DNA of 64,000 nt. Origin: Catellatospora citrea. GTDB lineage: Bacteria; Actinomycetota; Actinomycetes; Mycobacteriales; Micromonosporaceae. The notes beneath the pieces are model-generated. The model did not search any database. It was not told where the DNA came from and was given only the letters and a program-made list of their open reading frames with translations. Below are positions 26,149 through 35,677 of the stretch, piece after piece. A program made the translations under genes and the position numbers. Numbering within the stretch: position 1 is the stretch's first letter; the number at the start of each line of letters is the position of its first letter. The stretch spans positions 372,001 through 436,000 of the forward strand of contig NZ_RAPR01000001.1 of assembly GCF_003610235.1 (NCBI RefSeq). The letters are read 5' to 3'.

Positions 26149-26514
26149 TCAGACCGCGGGCACGCCGAAGAACGTCCGGCGTTCTTGGAAGCGTCCGTCG
26201 CCGGCGAGGGTGAAGAAGTCCGCGAAGGCCAGCGAGACGCAGGTGTGGTCTTTGAGCACGCCGTCGAAGGTGCCGTTCACGGCGATCCGGGATCCGTCGG
26301 CGACGATCTGGTGCAGCTGATGGCGGCCGTGGGCGATGACCCGGCCGGAGGCGTAGAAGCGCAGTAGACCGTCGTGGCCGACGATGGGCGGGAAGCCTGG
26401 CCGGTGGTAGACCGCGTCCTTGCTGAACAGGTCGACGAGCGCGTTGATGTCGCCTGCATCGACGTAGCGGTAGTAGTCGGTGACGGCGGGCCAGGTCTCT
26501 GTGGTGTGGTTCAT
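26149..26514 (-). CDS. SnoaL-like / NTF2-fold protein
   Basis: 121 residues of the small alpha+beta cone fold. An N-terminal helix (VTDYYRYVDAGDINALVDLF) leads to SKDAVYHRPGFPPIVG, and the last half is a curved sheet with VNGTFDGVL and FFTLAGDGRFQERRTFFG. SnoaL-like proteins act as cyclases, isomerases or hydrolases in natural-product pathways, with an acidic or His residue in the pocket. It starts 21 bases after the A-PCP-C gene and is the last gene of the biosynthetic operon. It may tailor or hydrolyse an intermediate. Confidence 0.8.
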   Translation of the reverse strand: MNHTTETWPAVTDYYRYVDAGDINALVDLFSKDAVYHRPGFPPIVGHDGLLRFYASGRVIAHGRHQLHQIVADGSRIAVNGTFDGVLKDHTCVSLAFADFFTLAGDGRFQERRTFFGVPAV

Positions 26515-26535
26515 GATGGGTCTCCTCGCATTCGA

Positions 26536-29500
26536 TCAGGAAAGGGTGCAGCCGAGAGATCCCAGGTCGTCGCGCTGTGCTGCCACGATCTGAAGGAACT
26601 GGTCCTGGCTGACGGCGTCTGCCTGGGCGGTGAACACGTATCGCAGCCCGCCGTGGTCGGGCCATACTTCGACGAGCAGTTCGGTCGGGATGCCGAGGTG
26701 CGCCACGGCGAGTGCCGTCGTCGTCGTCCCGGCCAGGTCGAGGTGCGCCGGAACGGTGTCCTGGTAGGTGAACAGCGTCTGGTACAGCGGTGGCCTGCTC
26801 GACCGTGGCGGTTTGAGGATCTGTACCACTTCGGCGAACGGCACGTCGGCTTGCATCGCGTGCATGATGGTGTCGGCCAGTTCTGCCGCATACTCGGCGT
26901 CCCAGGTGGTGGGTCGTATGCGCAGGCAGATCATGTTGATGAGGCACCCGATCGCTCGATCGACGAGGTCGCCGGTGCGCTGCGCCACCGGTACGCCGAC
27001 GCCGAAGTCGGTGGCCCCGGTCGCGGCGCCGAGTGCTCGGCCGTAGCTGGCGACAAGCGCGGTGAACAGTGTGGTGTCGTACTTTGCGGCCGTGTGGCGC
27101 AGCTGTGCGACGTCGGCCTCGTCGAGGCGGAATTCGTGGTGATGCAGGCCGGGTGTGCTCCCGCGGGCAAGTGGCAGCGCGGGGATCGCCCTGAGCTGGT
27201 TCGCCCAGTACTGCCGGTGCCGGGTCGCCGCCTTGCCGGACGGCCGGCCGGTGGACAGTTCGGGCAGGCTCGGCGGGGGCGTGTCGAAGCGGGGTGCCGC
27301 ACCGGTCCGGCGCGCGCTGTACGCCTGCGACAGCTCCCGCGCGAAGACCGACTCCGACCAGCCGTCGAAGGCGATGTGCGCGACTGCCACGCCGACCAGT
27401 GCCCGCATGTCGTCCAGCCGCATGTGCCGTGCGTGCAGCACCACGCCGCATTCCAGGTCGAAGGGCCGGGACAGTGCGGTACGCAGCGCCGTCACCGCCG
27501 CGTCGAGGTCCGGTGGGCCCGTCATGACCAGTTGTTGCAGCCGTGGTGCCGGGCAGGTTGCGGGTCCGGTGTGGGCACCGGGCTCGGGGTCGAGCCGGTA
27601 TGCGGCTCGCAGCGAACCGTGTCGTGACACGACGTCGTCGATCGCCTGGTCCAGTGCGGCCACGTCCAGCGGGCCGTTCACCTGCCAGGCCAGCAGGCAG
27701 TGCCCCGACAGGTTCGTGGGATCGGCCAGGTGTTCCATGAGGAAGCCCTGCTGCATTCCGGTCAGCGGCACGAACCGGCCGGTGCCGGCCGCAGCGTCGA
27801 GGTCGGTGGACGGGGCGTGCTCGTCCAGCCATCGCGCCAGCTCGCGGGCGCTGCCCGCGCCGAGTACCTGTACGGCCGGCACTGCCCAGCCCCGCTGTTG
27901 CAGCAGCGCGCTGGCACGGATGGCGCTGACCGAACTGCCGCCCAGCGCGCGCAGGGAGCTGTCCACGTCGACGGCGTCGGGCTCGATGTCCAGGGCGGCG
28001 GCGAACACCTCGACGACGGTTGCGAGTGTGCCTTCGGGCATGTCGCCGGCGCGTGCACGGTGTTGGCTGGGCTGTATCGCGTCGGCGCACTGCTCCTGCA
28101 GCGCGCGCAGGTCGGTCTTGCCGTTGGCGGTCAGCGGCATCGTGGCCCGGTGGACGAACGCGTCGGGCAGCTCGTAGTCGGCCAGTTGCCGGGCTGCCGC
28201 GGCGCGGATCTGCGCTGTGGCGGGACGCCCGTCGCCGGTGGTGTAGAAGGCGACCAGTCCCAGGCAGTTGCCGGCCCGGTCCCGCCGTGGCACGACCGCG
28301 ACCTGCGCCACGGCTGCCACCTGGGCGAGCACATGCTCGACGGCGACCGGCTCCACCCGGCGCCCGCGTACCTTGAGCTGGCGGTCCATGCGGCCCAGGT
28401 AGTGCAGGACCCCGGTGTCGTCGATCAGGCCCCGGTCGCCGGTGCGGTACACCCGCTGCCGCCGACCGTCGATGTCGACCTCGACGAACGAGCGGGCTGT
28501 CGCTACCGGGTCCCCGAGGTAGCCATCGGCCAGGCCGGCGCCGGCGACGCATACCTCCCCGGGCTGGCCCGGCGGCACCGGCCGGGCGTCGTCGAGGACG
28601 AAGACCTCGGTGTGCGGCACCGCCCGGCCGGTGGGTATGCCGCCGGCCACGGCGCAGTCCTGCGGTCGGATCCGGTGCGTGGTGGTGAACACCGTGTTCT
28701 CCGCCGGCCCGTACCCGTTGATCAGCACGATGTCGGGGTGCGCCGTCAGGAACCCCCGCACATGCGGCACGGAAAGTCGCTCACCACCGGTCATGACCTG
28801 CCGCAGGCCGGTGAACGCGGCGAGGTCGACGTCGACCAGCGTGTTGAACAGCGAGCTGGTGAGCCACATGGTGGTGACGCCGTCGCGCTGGATCATCCTG
28901 CGCAGGTCGGCGGGGGTGAGCAGCGGGTCGGCGACCAGGACGAGCGTGGCACCGGTCAGCAGCGCCGACCAGATCTCCAGCACGGAGCCGTCCCACTGCA
29001 ACGGCGCCAGCTGCGGCACGACGCTGCCGGGGCCGAACGTCACCGTCGCTTCGGGCACGAACAGCCGGGCGACCGCACGGTGCGGGGTGACCATGCATTT
29101 GGCCTCGGCTGTGGTGCCTGAGGTGAAGAGCACGCAGCACGGATCCGCGGGGCCGGTCGGTGGCTCGGGCAGCTCGCGCGGCGGCGGCGTGCCGATCCGC
29201 TGCGCGGCGTCGGGCGGTGTCCACCGCGGCCGGTCGTCAGGCAGCCGTACTTCCGCGCCGGCGACGACGATCGGTGAGCGCATGTTGCGCAGCACCCCGC
29301 GCAGCCGGTCGTCCGGCCAGTCGGGGTCCACGACCGCGTAGGCCGCGCCCACCTTGGCGACGGCGAGCATCAGCGCGATCAGCGTCACCGACTGGGGCAC
29401 CGCGAGCGGCACCACGTCGCCCGGGCGCACCGACCGTTCGATCAGGTCGGCGGCGTACCGGTCGGCCAGGTCGTCGAGCTGCCGGTAGGTGACCGTCAGT

Positions 29501-29601
29501 TCGGTGGACACGACCGCGGTGGCGTCGGGCCGCCGGTGCGCCCATCCGCGCACGATCTGGTCCAGGCGCTGATCCCATGATGTCGACGGGAGAGGTGTCA
29601 T
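26536..29601 (-). CDS. NRPS, A-PCP-C
   Basis: 1021 residues. The adenylation domain (residues 1-~500) has A3 FTSGTTAEAKCMV, where the usual PKG is AKC, then NGYGPAENTVF, YRTGDRG and NGKTDLR. A carrier follows with LRALGGSSVSAIRA near residue 550, and a condensation domain spans ~600-1020. The pocket reads D-G-L-W-M-G-G-V-F-K, close to the D-A-(L/F)-W-I-G-G-T-F-K type linked to valine-like residues. The condensation motif is AHIAFDG, with Ala in place of the first His of HHxxxDG but the catalytic second His kept. It lies seven bases after the P450 gene, so it is in the same operon. Confidence 0.9.
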   Translation of the reverse strand: MTPLPSTSWDQRLDQIVRGWAHRRPDATAVVSTELTVTYRQLDDLADRYAADLIERSVRPGDVVPLAVPQSVTLIALMLAVAKVGAAYAVVDPDWPDDRLRGVLRNMRSPIVVAGAEVRLPDDRPRWTPPDAAQRIGTPPPRELPEPPTGPADPCCVLFTSGTTAEAKCMVTPHRAVARLFVPEATVTFGPGSVVPQLAPLQWDGSVLEIWSALLTGATLVLVADPLLTPADLRRMIQRDGVTTMWLTSSLFNTLVDVDLAAFTGLRQVMTGGERLSVPHVRGFLTAHPDIVLINGYGPAENTVFTTTHRIRPQDCAVAGGIPTGRAVPHTEVFVLDDARPVPPGQPGEVCVAGAGLADGYLGDPVATARSFVEVDIDGRRQRVYRTGDRGLIDDTGVLHYLGRMDRQLKVRGRRVEPVAVEHVLAQVAAVAQVAVVPRRDRAGNCLGLVAFYTTGDGRPATAQIRAAAARQLADYELPDAFVHRATMPLTANGKTDLRALQEQCADAIQPSQHRARAGDMPEGTLATVVEVFAAALDIEPDAVDVDSSLRALGGSSVSAIRASALLQQRGWAVPAVQVLGAGSARELARWLDEHAPSTDLDAAAGTGRFVPLTGMQQGFLMEHLADPTNLSGHCLLAWQVNGPLDVAALDQAIDDVVSRHGSLRAAYRLDPEPGAHTGPATCPAPRLQQLVMTGPPDLDAAVTALRTALSRPFDLECGVVLHARHMRLDDMRALVGVAVAHIAFDGWSESVFARELSQAYSARRTGAAPRFDTPPPSLPELSTGRPSGKAATRHRQYWANQLRAIPALPLARGSTPGLHHHEFRLDEADVAQLRHTAAKYDTTLFTALVASYGRALGAATGATDFGVGVPVAQRTGDLVDRAIGCLINMICLRIRPTTWDAEYAAELADTIMHAMQADVPFAEVVQILKPPRSSRPPLYQTLFTYQDTVPAHLDLAGTTTTALAVAHLGIPTELLVEVWPDHGGLRYVFTAQADAVSQDQFLQIVAAQRDDLGSLGCTLS

Positions 29602-29608
29602 GGTCGCC

Positions 29609-30820
29609 TCATGCCACGCTGACGGGAAAGCGGTTGGTGCCCAGGATGAAGTTGGAGTGCAGGGGCTCGACCGGGCCGGCGAGCCGCAGCCGCAGCCGGC
29701 GCTCGACGATCGCGTCCAGCAGCACGGTGAGCTCGATGTTGGCGACTGCGGAGCCGGCGCAGCGGTGGATGCCGCTGCCGAACGACAGGTGCCGGTTCGG
29801 GGAGCGGGTCAGGTCGAACCGGTCGGCCGCGGGAAAGTGCGACTCGTCGCGGTTGGCCGAGACGTTCCACAGCACCACCGAATCGCCGGCGGCGATGTCG
29901 GCGGTGCCGATGCGAAGGTCACGGGTCGCCACCCGCTGCACGTAGGCGTTGGTCGATCCCCATCGGAGAAATTCCTCGATCGCCGTGGCGCTGATGTCGG
30001 GCAGGGTGAGCAGCCGCTCGTACTCGCCGGGATGTTCGATGAGTGCGATCATGCCGCTGCTGGCCGTGTAGGACGTGGTCTCGTTGCCGCCGACGGCGAC
30101 GTTCATGCAGTTGTAGAGGATGTCGGCCTCGGTGAGCGGCCTGCCGTTCAGTTCGGCGCGCAGCAGGATGCTGACCAGGTCGTCGCCGGGTTGGCGACGC
30201 CGCTGCCGGCACAGGTCGCTGAAGAATTCGAAGATCTCGCTCTGGTAGTAGGCCAGGCGCAGCCGGTCGGCTTCGATGTCGCCGGCGTACGCCGGGTCGC
30301 GGTAGCCGATCATGCGCCGGGTGAGTCTGACGAGCTCGTCGGCGTCGCCCTGGCCGAGTCCCATCATGGCCATCAGCGCGCCTGCCGGCAGCTGGGTGGA
30401 CACGTCCTGCGCGAAGTCGCCGCCGCCGTCGGCGCTCAGCCGGGTGAGGGCACGGTCGACCAGCTGTGTGACCTGCTCCCGGACGCGGTTGAGCATCTGC
30501 GGTCCCCACGCCGGGTGCAGCAGTTGGCGGAGCATGCGGTGGCGGGGCGGGTCGGTGGCGACGAGCATCCGTCCGGCGGCGGTGTCCTTCTGGCTGCGGA
30601 ACGACCCGCCGAGCACTGCTCCGCTTTCGGAGCTGAGCGCGCCGTGGTCGCGGTAGGCGGCCAGCACGTCGTCGTAGCGGGTGAGGGCCCAGAATCCGGT
30701 GCCGTCGGCCGAGGCGTTCCAGTGGACGGGGTCGTGTGCCCGCAGGTATGCGAAGGTCGCGTGGTGTTCGCCGCGTACGAAGAGGTCGACGTCGGTGAGG
30801 TCGATGACGGCGCTTTTCAT
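29609..30820 (-). CDS. Cytochrome P450
   Basis: 403 residues, normal for a bacterial class I P450. The I-helix reads AVGGNETTSY, where the usual A-G-x-(D/E)-T is G-G-N-E-T-T; the K-helix is EEFLR (ExxR); and the heme loop is FGSGIHRCAG with the cysteine ligand. GGNET I-helices occur in P450s that hydroxylate amino acids tethered to carrier proteins, such as NikQ-type enzymes. It starts four bases inside the end of the MbtH-A-PCP gene, which is the expected partner. Beta-hydroxylation of the carrier-bound amino acid is the favoured role; the residue is unknown. Confidence 0.92.
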   Translation of the reverse strand: MKSAVIDLTDVDLFVRGEHHATFAYLRAHDPVHWNASADGTGFWALTRYDDVLAAYRDHGALSSESGAVLGGSFRSQKDTAAGRMLVATDPPRHRMLRQLLHPAWGPQMLNRVREQVTQLVDRALTRLSADGGGDFAQDVSTQLPAGALMAMMGLGQGDADELVRLTRRMIGYRDPAYAGDIEADRLRLAYYQSEIFEFFSDLCRQRRRQPGDDLVSILLRAELNGRPLTEADILYNCMNVAVGGNETTSYTASSGMIALIEHPGEYERLLTLPDISATAIEEFLRWGSTNAYVQRVATRDLRIGTADIAAGDSVVLWNVSANRDESHFPAADRFDLTRSPNRHLSFGSGIHRCAGSAVANIELTVLLDAIVERRLRLRLAGPVEPLHSNFILGTNRFPVSVA

Positions 30821-32775
30821 CGCGTACCTGCCGAACGCCGGCGGTCGACGGCTGCGGCGAGGTCGCGCAGCACACCGTTGTCGAGGATCTCCCGGAACTC
30901 CAGCAGCACGCCCAGCTCGCGCTGCACCGCACGCTGGACCCGGAAGGCCAGCAGCGAGTGGCCTCCGAGTTCGAAGAAGTCGTCGGTGGCGCTGATGCGT
31001 TCGACGGACAGGACGTCCTCCCAGAGGTCGGCCAGGTACTTCTCGGTCGCACCGTCGGGTTCGGTGCGTTGCCCGCGGCGGCTGTGCTGGTCTGCGTAGG
31101 TCTGCAGCAGGGCGGCGGTGTCCCGCTTGCCGTGGGCGTCACCGGGGATCTCCGCGACGACGACCAGCTCGGCCGGCACCATGAAGTCGGGCAGTACGGA
31201 GTTCGCGAACGCGCGCAGTTCGCGCGGCGCGATCGTGTCGTAGGGCACGACGAACCCGACCAGTCGGCGCTCGTCGCCGTTGCCTACGGCGAGGACCGCC
31301 GCGTCGCGGGCCTGCGGGTGGCGGCGCAGGGCCCGTTCGGTCTCGCGCGGCTCGACGCGGTAGCCGCGGATCTTGACCTGGTCGTCGGCGCGGCCGAGGA
31401 AGTCCAGCAGGCCGTCAGGGCGGATCCGGGCGAGGTCTCCGGTGGCGTACATGCGCCTGCCGTCCCCGGCGAACGGGTCGGGCCGGAACCGGTCTGCGGT
31501 CAGCGTCGGGTCGTTGAGGTATCCGCGGCCGACCCCGGCGCCGCCGACGTGCAGCTCGCCGGGTTGGCCGGGGTCGACGGGCCGCAGCTCAGGATCGAGC
31601 ACGTAGATCGTCGCTCCGTCGACGGCGGTGCCGATCGGCACGGTGTCGGCGTCGTCGGCGAGCCGGTCGACGGGGTGGGCGGTGCAGGCGGTGGTGGTCT
31701 CCGAAGGCCCGTACAGGTTGACGAAGATGCCGCTGAAGCTGCCGCCGAGCAGGTCACGGCACGCCGCCGGGAGCACGACGTCTCCGCCGGTGTGCAGCAC
31801 CCGCAGCGAGGAGAACGCGTCCCGGTCCTCCCGCACGACGTGGTTGACGGCCACGGTGGGGGCCAGCATCGCGGTGATCCGGTGCCGGCGGAGCTCTCGC
31901 TGCAGGTCACCGGCGAGCAGGTCGGCGAACGCGGGAAGGACGACGATCTCGGCTCCGCGGGCCAGACTGCACCAGAGTTCGAAGTGGAACGCGTCGAACG
32001 AGACGCTGGAGACCTGGCCGGTGCGGTCGGTGGGCGTCAGCGCGGGAAAGCCGTCGTTGTAGGCGAAGTTGACCAGGTTGCGGTGCTCCAGCACGATCGC
32101 TTTCGGGCTGCCCGAGGAGCCCGAGGTGAAAAGGACGCAGGCCGCGGATTGCGCTGCGATGGCCGGGGCGTCGAATGCGGCGTGGGGCTCGTCTTGGGTG
32201 CTGCGCCATTCGGTTACCGGTAGATCGAGATGGGCGATGCGTTCGCCCCAGCCCGGCGTGGTCAGCGCGGCCCGGCACCCGCCGCCGGTGATCATGTAGT
32301 CGCGGCGGGCGTCGGGGTAGCGGGCGTCGACTGCCACGTAGGCGGCTCCCGCCTTGAGCACGCCGAGGACCGCGACGAACAGGTCCACGCCGCGTTCGAG
32401 GTACAGCGCCACCCTGTCCTCGACGCCGATGCCGCGCCGGACCAGGTCCACGGCCAGGGCCGTGGACCTGGCGTCGAGCTCGCGGTAGGTGAGCCGGTGC
32501 TCGTCGTGGCTGACCGCCGGCCGGTCGCCGTACTGCGCCACGGACTGCGCGAAACCGTGCAGCAGGGTGGCGGGCAGGCCGGGGGCGGCCGGTGCCGCGC
32601 GGTGGGGGCGGATGTCGTCCCATACGCGGCCGATGTGGGCCAGGCAGTCCTGACGCGAGCCCGATCCGCCCGCGTCGCGCCAGCCGGCCGGCAGCGGCCG
32701 GTCCTGGGGCCACACGCTGAACTGGCCGTCGTCGTTGACGACAGTGCGGTACTGCTGTTCGTGGTCGCCGTTCAT
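30817..32775 (-). CDS. NRPS, MbtH-A-PCP fusion
   Basis: 652 residues. The first ~55 residues are an MbtH-like domain: FSVWP, PAGW and the C-x-x-H-I..VWDDIRP end are its hallmarks. MbtH proteins are normally separate chaperones of A domains, so this one is built in, as in NikP1. The A domain follows with FTSGSSGSPKAIV, FDAFHFELW, NLYGPSETT, YATGDLARI, GRADDQVKIRGYRVEPRE and HGKRDTA; the carrier has DDFFELGGHSLLA at ~595-605. The by-eye pocket is D-A-F-M-H-G-L-T-A-K with no confident substrate. It overlaps both neighbours by four bases, which pairs it with the P450. Confidence 0.92.
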   Translation of the reverse strand: MNGDHEQQYRTVVNDDGQFSVWPQDRPLPAGWRDAGGSGSRQDCLAHIGRVWDDIRPHRAAPAAPGLPATLLHGFAQSVAQYGDRPAVSHDEHRLTYRELDARSTALAVDLVRRGIGVEDRVALYLERGVDLFVAVLGVLKAGAAYVAVDARYPDARRDYMITGGGCRAALTTPGWGERIAHLDLPVTEWRSTQDEPHAAFDAPAIAAQSAACVLFTSGSSGSPKAIVLEHRNLVNFAYNDGFPALTPTDRTGQVSSVSFDAFHFELWCSLARGAEIVVLPAFADLLAGDLQRELRRHRITAMLAPTVAVNHVVREDRDAFSSLRVLHTGGDVVLPAACRDLLGGSFSGIFVNLYGPSETTTACTAHPVDRLADDADTVPIGTAVDGATIYVLDPELRPVDPGQPGELHVGGAGVGRGYLNDPTLTADRFRPDPFAGDGRRMYATGDLARIRPDGLLDFLGRADDQVKIRGYRVEPRETERALRRHPQARDAAVLAVGNGDERRLVGFVVPYDTIAPRELRAFANSVLPDFMVPAELVVVAEIPGDAHGKRDTAALLQTYADQHSRRGQRTEPDGATEKYLADLWEDVLSVERISATDDFFELGGHSLLAFRVQRAVQRELGVLLEFREILDNGVLRDLAAAVDRRRSAGTR

Positions 32776-34505
32776 CGGCGGGCCTCCTGTCGGGTCTGCA
32801 CGGCCGCGATCGGTTCGCGGGCGGTCGCTGGGCGCCGTGTGCGCAGCAGCGCGGCGAGGGCTGTGGCGGTGGGCGCCCGGAAGACGTCCTTGGCGCTGAC
32901 CTGGACTCCGAGCTGCCTGGTCAGCCGTACGGCCAGCAGCGCGGCGGCCAGCGAGTCGCCGCCTTCGTGGAAGAACGCGGTGGCGGGGTCCAGCCGGTCG
33001 AGGCCGAGCGCCTGAGCGAAAGCCGCGGCGACACTGGTCTCGATCGGGTCCGCCGGCTCCGGCACGGTGTCGCTGGCCGGGGGTGCTGCGGGCGCGGCCG
33101 GGCGGGCCGGCGCGGCGACCCGGGCCGCCGCAGGCTCGGCGAGTTCGGCCAGCCCGGTCGGCCGTTCGGCGGCGATCGCCCGTACCGCGCGCAGCAGGCG
33201 TGCTCGCAGCGCCTCGATCGTCGCCTCGTCGAACAGGCCGCGGTGGTACTCGACCGCGCCGCGCAACGTCGTGCCGTGCTGCTCGACCTCGACGGTCAGG
33301 TCGAACTTGGCGCTGCGCAGCAGGATCGGCTGCGCCGTGGCGGACACCTGTGCCAGCCGTAGCGCGGGGCGGTCGACGGTGCTGAAGCTGAACATGGATT
33401 GGAAGATCGGATGGACGCCGGGCAGCCGGTCGGCCGCCAGCTCTCGAACCAGGTCCGGCAGCGCGACGCCACGGTGTTGCATCAGGTCGATCACCACGTC
33501 CCTGACCCGCGCGACCAGCGCATCGGTGTCGGTCACGCCGTCCAGCCGGATCCGGACGGGCAGGGAGCTGACGAACGTACCCACAACGTCTTCGAGGTCG
33601 GCGTCGTCGCGGTGCATGACCGGCACGCCGGTGACCAGGTCGGACTCGCCACTCCAGGTCGACAGCGTGAACACGTGCGCGGCGAGCAGCAGCACGAACG
33701 GGGTGACCCGCAGCCGGCGGCAGGCGTCGCGCACCGCGTGCGCCTCGTCGGCGGCGAGCACGAACGGCACGCGGCCGCCGTGGTCACCGCAGGCTTGCTC
33801 GCGCCGGCGGTCCAGCGGCAGCGGTGTGCACGGTGACGCGCCGGCCAGAACGCCGCGCCAGTGGGTGAGCGCGGCTGAAGTGTCGATTCCCGCCGCGGCG
33901 TCGCGCACCAGCGCCGCGACCTCCGGGCCCGGCCGGGCCGGGCGGGTCGGGTTCTGACCGCGGTAGAGCGTCGACAGGTCGCGGACCAGGGCCGGCTCGG
34001 AGCCGGAGTCGAAGGCCACATGGTGTACGCACAGCAGCAGGAAGGCCGCGCCGGGGCAGATCAGGAACAGATGTGCCCGCAGGACCGGCCCGTGGTCGAG
34101 GTCGAACGGTTCGTGCGCCAGGCGGTCGGTGTCGGCCGCCAGCCGCGCTCGGGCGCTGTCCGGCGGCAGGGACGTCAGATCGTGCAGCTGCAGGACGCCG
34201 GTGGGCGGGGGGCCGACCACGGCCTCGAGCGCGTCGCCGGACACGTCGAACGTCGTTCGCAGCGTGTCGTGCCGGGCGACGAGCGCGTCGACGGCCGCAC
34301 TGAGCGCGCCCGCATCGAGGTCACCGGACAGGCGCCATCCGTAGGCGATGTTGTAGGTCGCCGCCGTCGGGTCGTCCTGGTGTGCCAGCCACATCTGCCA
34401 CTGGCCGGTCGTGGCGCGGTAGCGCACCGGGGAGCTCGTCATGGCTGCGCTCCGGCCGGCGTGCCGGTCGCGGCGGGTGGACCGTCCCGGCTGCCGGGCC
34501 GTCAT
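32772..34505 (-). CDS. NRPS, condensation-carrier protein (C-PCP)
   Basis: 577 residues from ATG 34505, which overlaps the previous stop (ATGA); ATG 34442 is an alternative. The condensation domain covers residues ~25-440, with HHVAFDSGSE at ~150 where the usual HHxxxDG is HHxxxDS, and FGVGV-type motifs replaced by LVTGVPVM. A Pro/Ala-rich linker follows, then a carrier domain with FFHEGGDSLAAAL at ~525. Without an A domain, the carrier must be loaded in trans, probably by one of the stand-alone A domains nearby. Confidence 0.88.
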   Translation of the reverse strand: MTARQPGRSTRRDRHAGRSAAMTSSPVRYRATTGQWQMWLAHQDDPTAATYNIAYGWRLSGDLDAGALSAAVDALVARHDTLRTTFDVSGDALEAVVGPPPTGVLQLHDLTSLPPDSARARLAADTDRLAHEPFDLDHGPVLRAHLFLICPGAAFLLLCVHHVAFDSGSEPALVRDLSTLYRGQNPTRPARPGPEVAALVRDAAAGIDTSAALTHWRGVLAGASPCTPLPLDRRREQACGDHGGRVPFVLAADEAHAVRDACRRLRVTPFVLLLAAHVFTLSTWSGESDLVTGVPVMHRDDADLEDVVGTFVSSLPVRIRLDGVTDTDALVARVRDVVIDLMQHRGVALPDLVRELAADRLPGVHPIFQSMFSFSTVDRPALRLAQVSATAQPILLRSAKFDLTVEVEQHGTTLRGAVEYHRGLFDEATIEALRARLLRAVRAIAAERPTGLAELAEPAAARVAAPARPAAPAAPPASDTVPEPADPIETSVAAAFAQALGLDRLDPATAFFHEGGDSLAAALLAVRLTRQLGVQVSAKDVFRAPTATALAALLRTRRPATAREPIAAVQTRQEARR

Positions 34506-35602
34506 CGTGACCCCTGTCCGGCCATGACCGACGCCTCGGCGCGGTCGAGGTCGTCGCGTATCAACGAGAACACGTCCGGGTCGCGGATGATCTCCAGGTG
34601 GCTTGCGGTGCTCGTCCGCACCGGGGTGTCAGGTGGCAGCAGGCGCGCCCATCCGGCGGTGTACGGGTCCCCGGTGGCGGCGAGCCCACCGAGTGTCCCC
34701 GCATCTGGCACGGTGGCCGCAGCCGCGCTGGTATAGATCACCGCGGGTCCCGCGTAGGCTGTGTCCGGGCGGTAGAGCTGCGTCGCCATGGCGTTGAGTC
34801 CCCAGATCTCGAGTGTGCGTTCGAACAGTTCGGCGGAGTAGTCGGCAGGCACGACTCCGGCTTGACGCAACGCGGTGACGGCCTGGGCCCGCTGCCCGAA
34901 CGAGGTGGGCAGCTGGTAGATCCCCAGCAGCATCTCGAGCCTGGCCTGCATCAGGCTCTGCACCGTCTCGTCCGGGTGTTCGGCCGGCGCACCGGGCACC
35001 GGCGGATCGATCAAGCCGAGGTAGGGCACGGGCACGCCGCGGGCGGTGAGCCGACGGGCCATGTCGTAGGCGATGACACCGCCGGCGGAGAAGCCCGCGA
35101 GCATCACCGGCTGGTCCGGCGACCGCGCCAGGATCTCCCGGACGTAGCGCTCGGCCATCTCCTCGACGGTCCGGGCGGGCGCAACGCTCAGGTCGAAGCC
35201 TGCGGCGCGGATCCCGAACACGGTCCGCGACAGGGTGTCGGGCCTGATCCACCGCAGGAACATGACCTCACCGGACGCGGCGTGCAGGAAGTACAGCGGC
35301 AGGCCGTGCCCGGCGGTGGCGATCTCCACCAGGCTGGTTTCGGGCCGTCCGTGGGCGCGGCTGCGCAGGACGGTCGTCAGCTCGGCGACCGTGGGCATCT
35401 GGTAGAAGTCGTTCACGCTCAGCCGCACCCCGAGTTCGGCCTTGACCTGTGCACAGACCAGCAGGGCGCGAATCGAGTCACCGCCGAGGTCGAAGAAGTT
35501 GTCCGACGGGACGACCACGTCGCGGCCGAGGACACGCTGCCAGATGGAGCCCATCGTCGACTCGAGGTGGTCGCGTTCCGGTCGCGCCGCAAAGCCCTGC
35601 AT
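34502..35602 (-). CDS. NRPS, carrier-thioesterase (PCP-TE)
   Basis: 366 residues. A carrier domain opens the protein (DNFFDLGGDSIRALL at residues ~35-50). The alpha/beta-hydrolase thioesterase follows with YFLHAASGEVM, the nucleophile elbow GFSAGGV (GxSxG) near residue 190, an aspartate in LIDPPVPG near 220 and a histidine in SHLEIIRD near 340. It is a type I releasing thioesterase on its own polypeptide, which probably frees or cyclises the finished peptide. It is the first NRPS gene of the minus-strand operon. Confidence 0.9.
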   Translation of the reverse strand: MQGFAARPERDHLESTMGSIWQRVLGRDVVVPSDNFFDLGGDSIRALLVCAQVKAELGVRLSVNDFYQMPTVAELTTVLRSRAHGRPETSLVEIATAGHGLPLYFLHAASGEVMFLRWIRPDTLSRTVFGIRAAGFDLSVAPARTVEEMAERYVREILARSPDQPVMLAGFSAGGVIAYDMARRLTARGVPVPYLGLIDPPVPGAPAEHPDETVQSLMQARLEMLLGIYQLPTSFGQRAQAVTALRQAGVVPADYSAELFERTLEIWGLNAMATQLYRPDTAYAGPAVIYTSAAAATVPDAGTLGGLAATGDPYTAGWARLLPPDTPVRTSTASHLEIIRDPDVFSLIRDDLDRAEASVMAGQGSR

Positions 35603-35677
35603 CTCAGCTCCTACGCTTGTCCATGTCGCTAACGCGCACGGGGTCTGTGCCTCGTGTCGGTGACGGTCGGGTGGGTT

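Noticed and set aside
26084..28552. Minus-strand 822-codon frame overlapping the A-PCP-C and SnoaL genes
   Set aside because: Arg/Pro-rich shadow in another frame; it spans two real genes.
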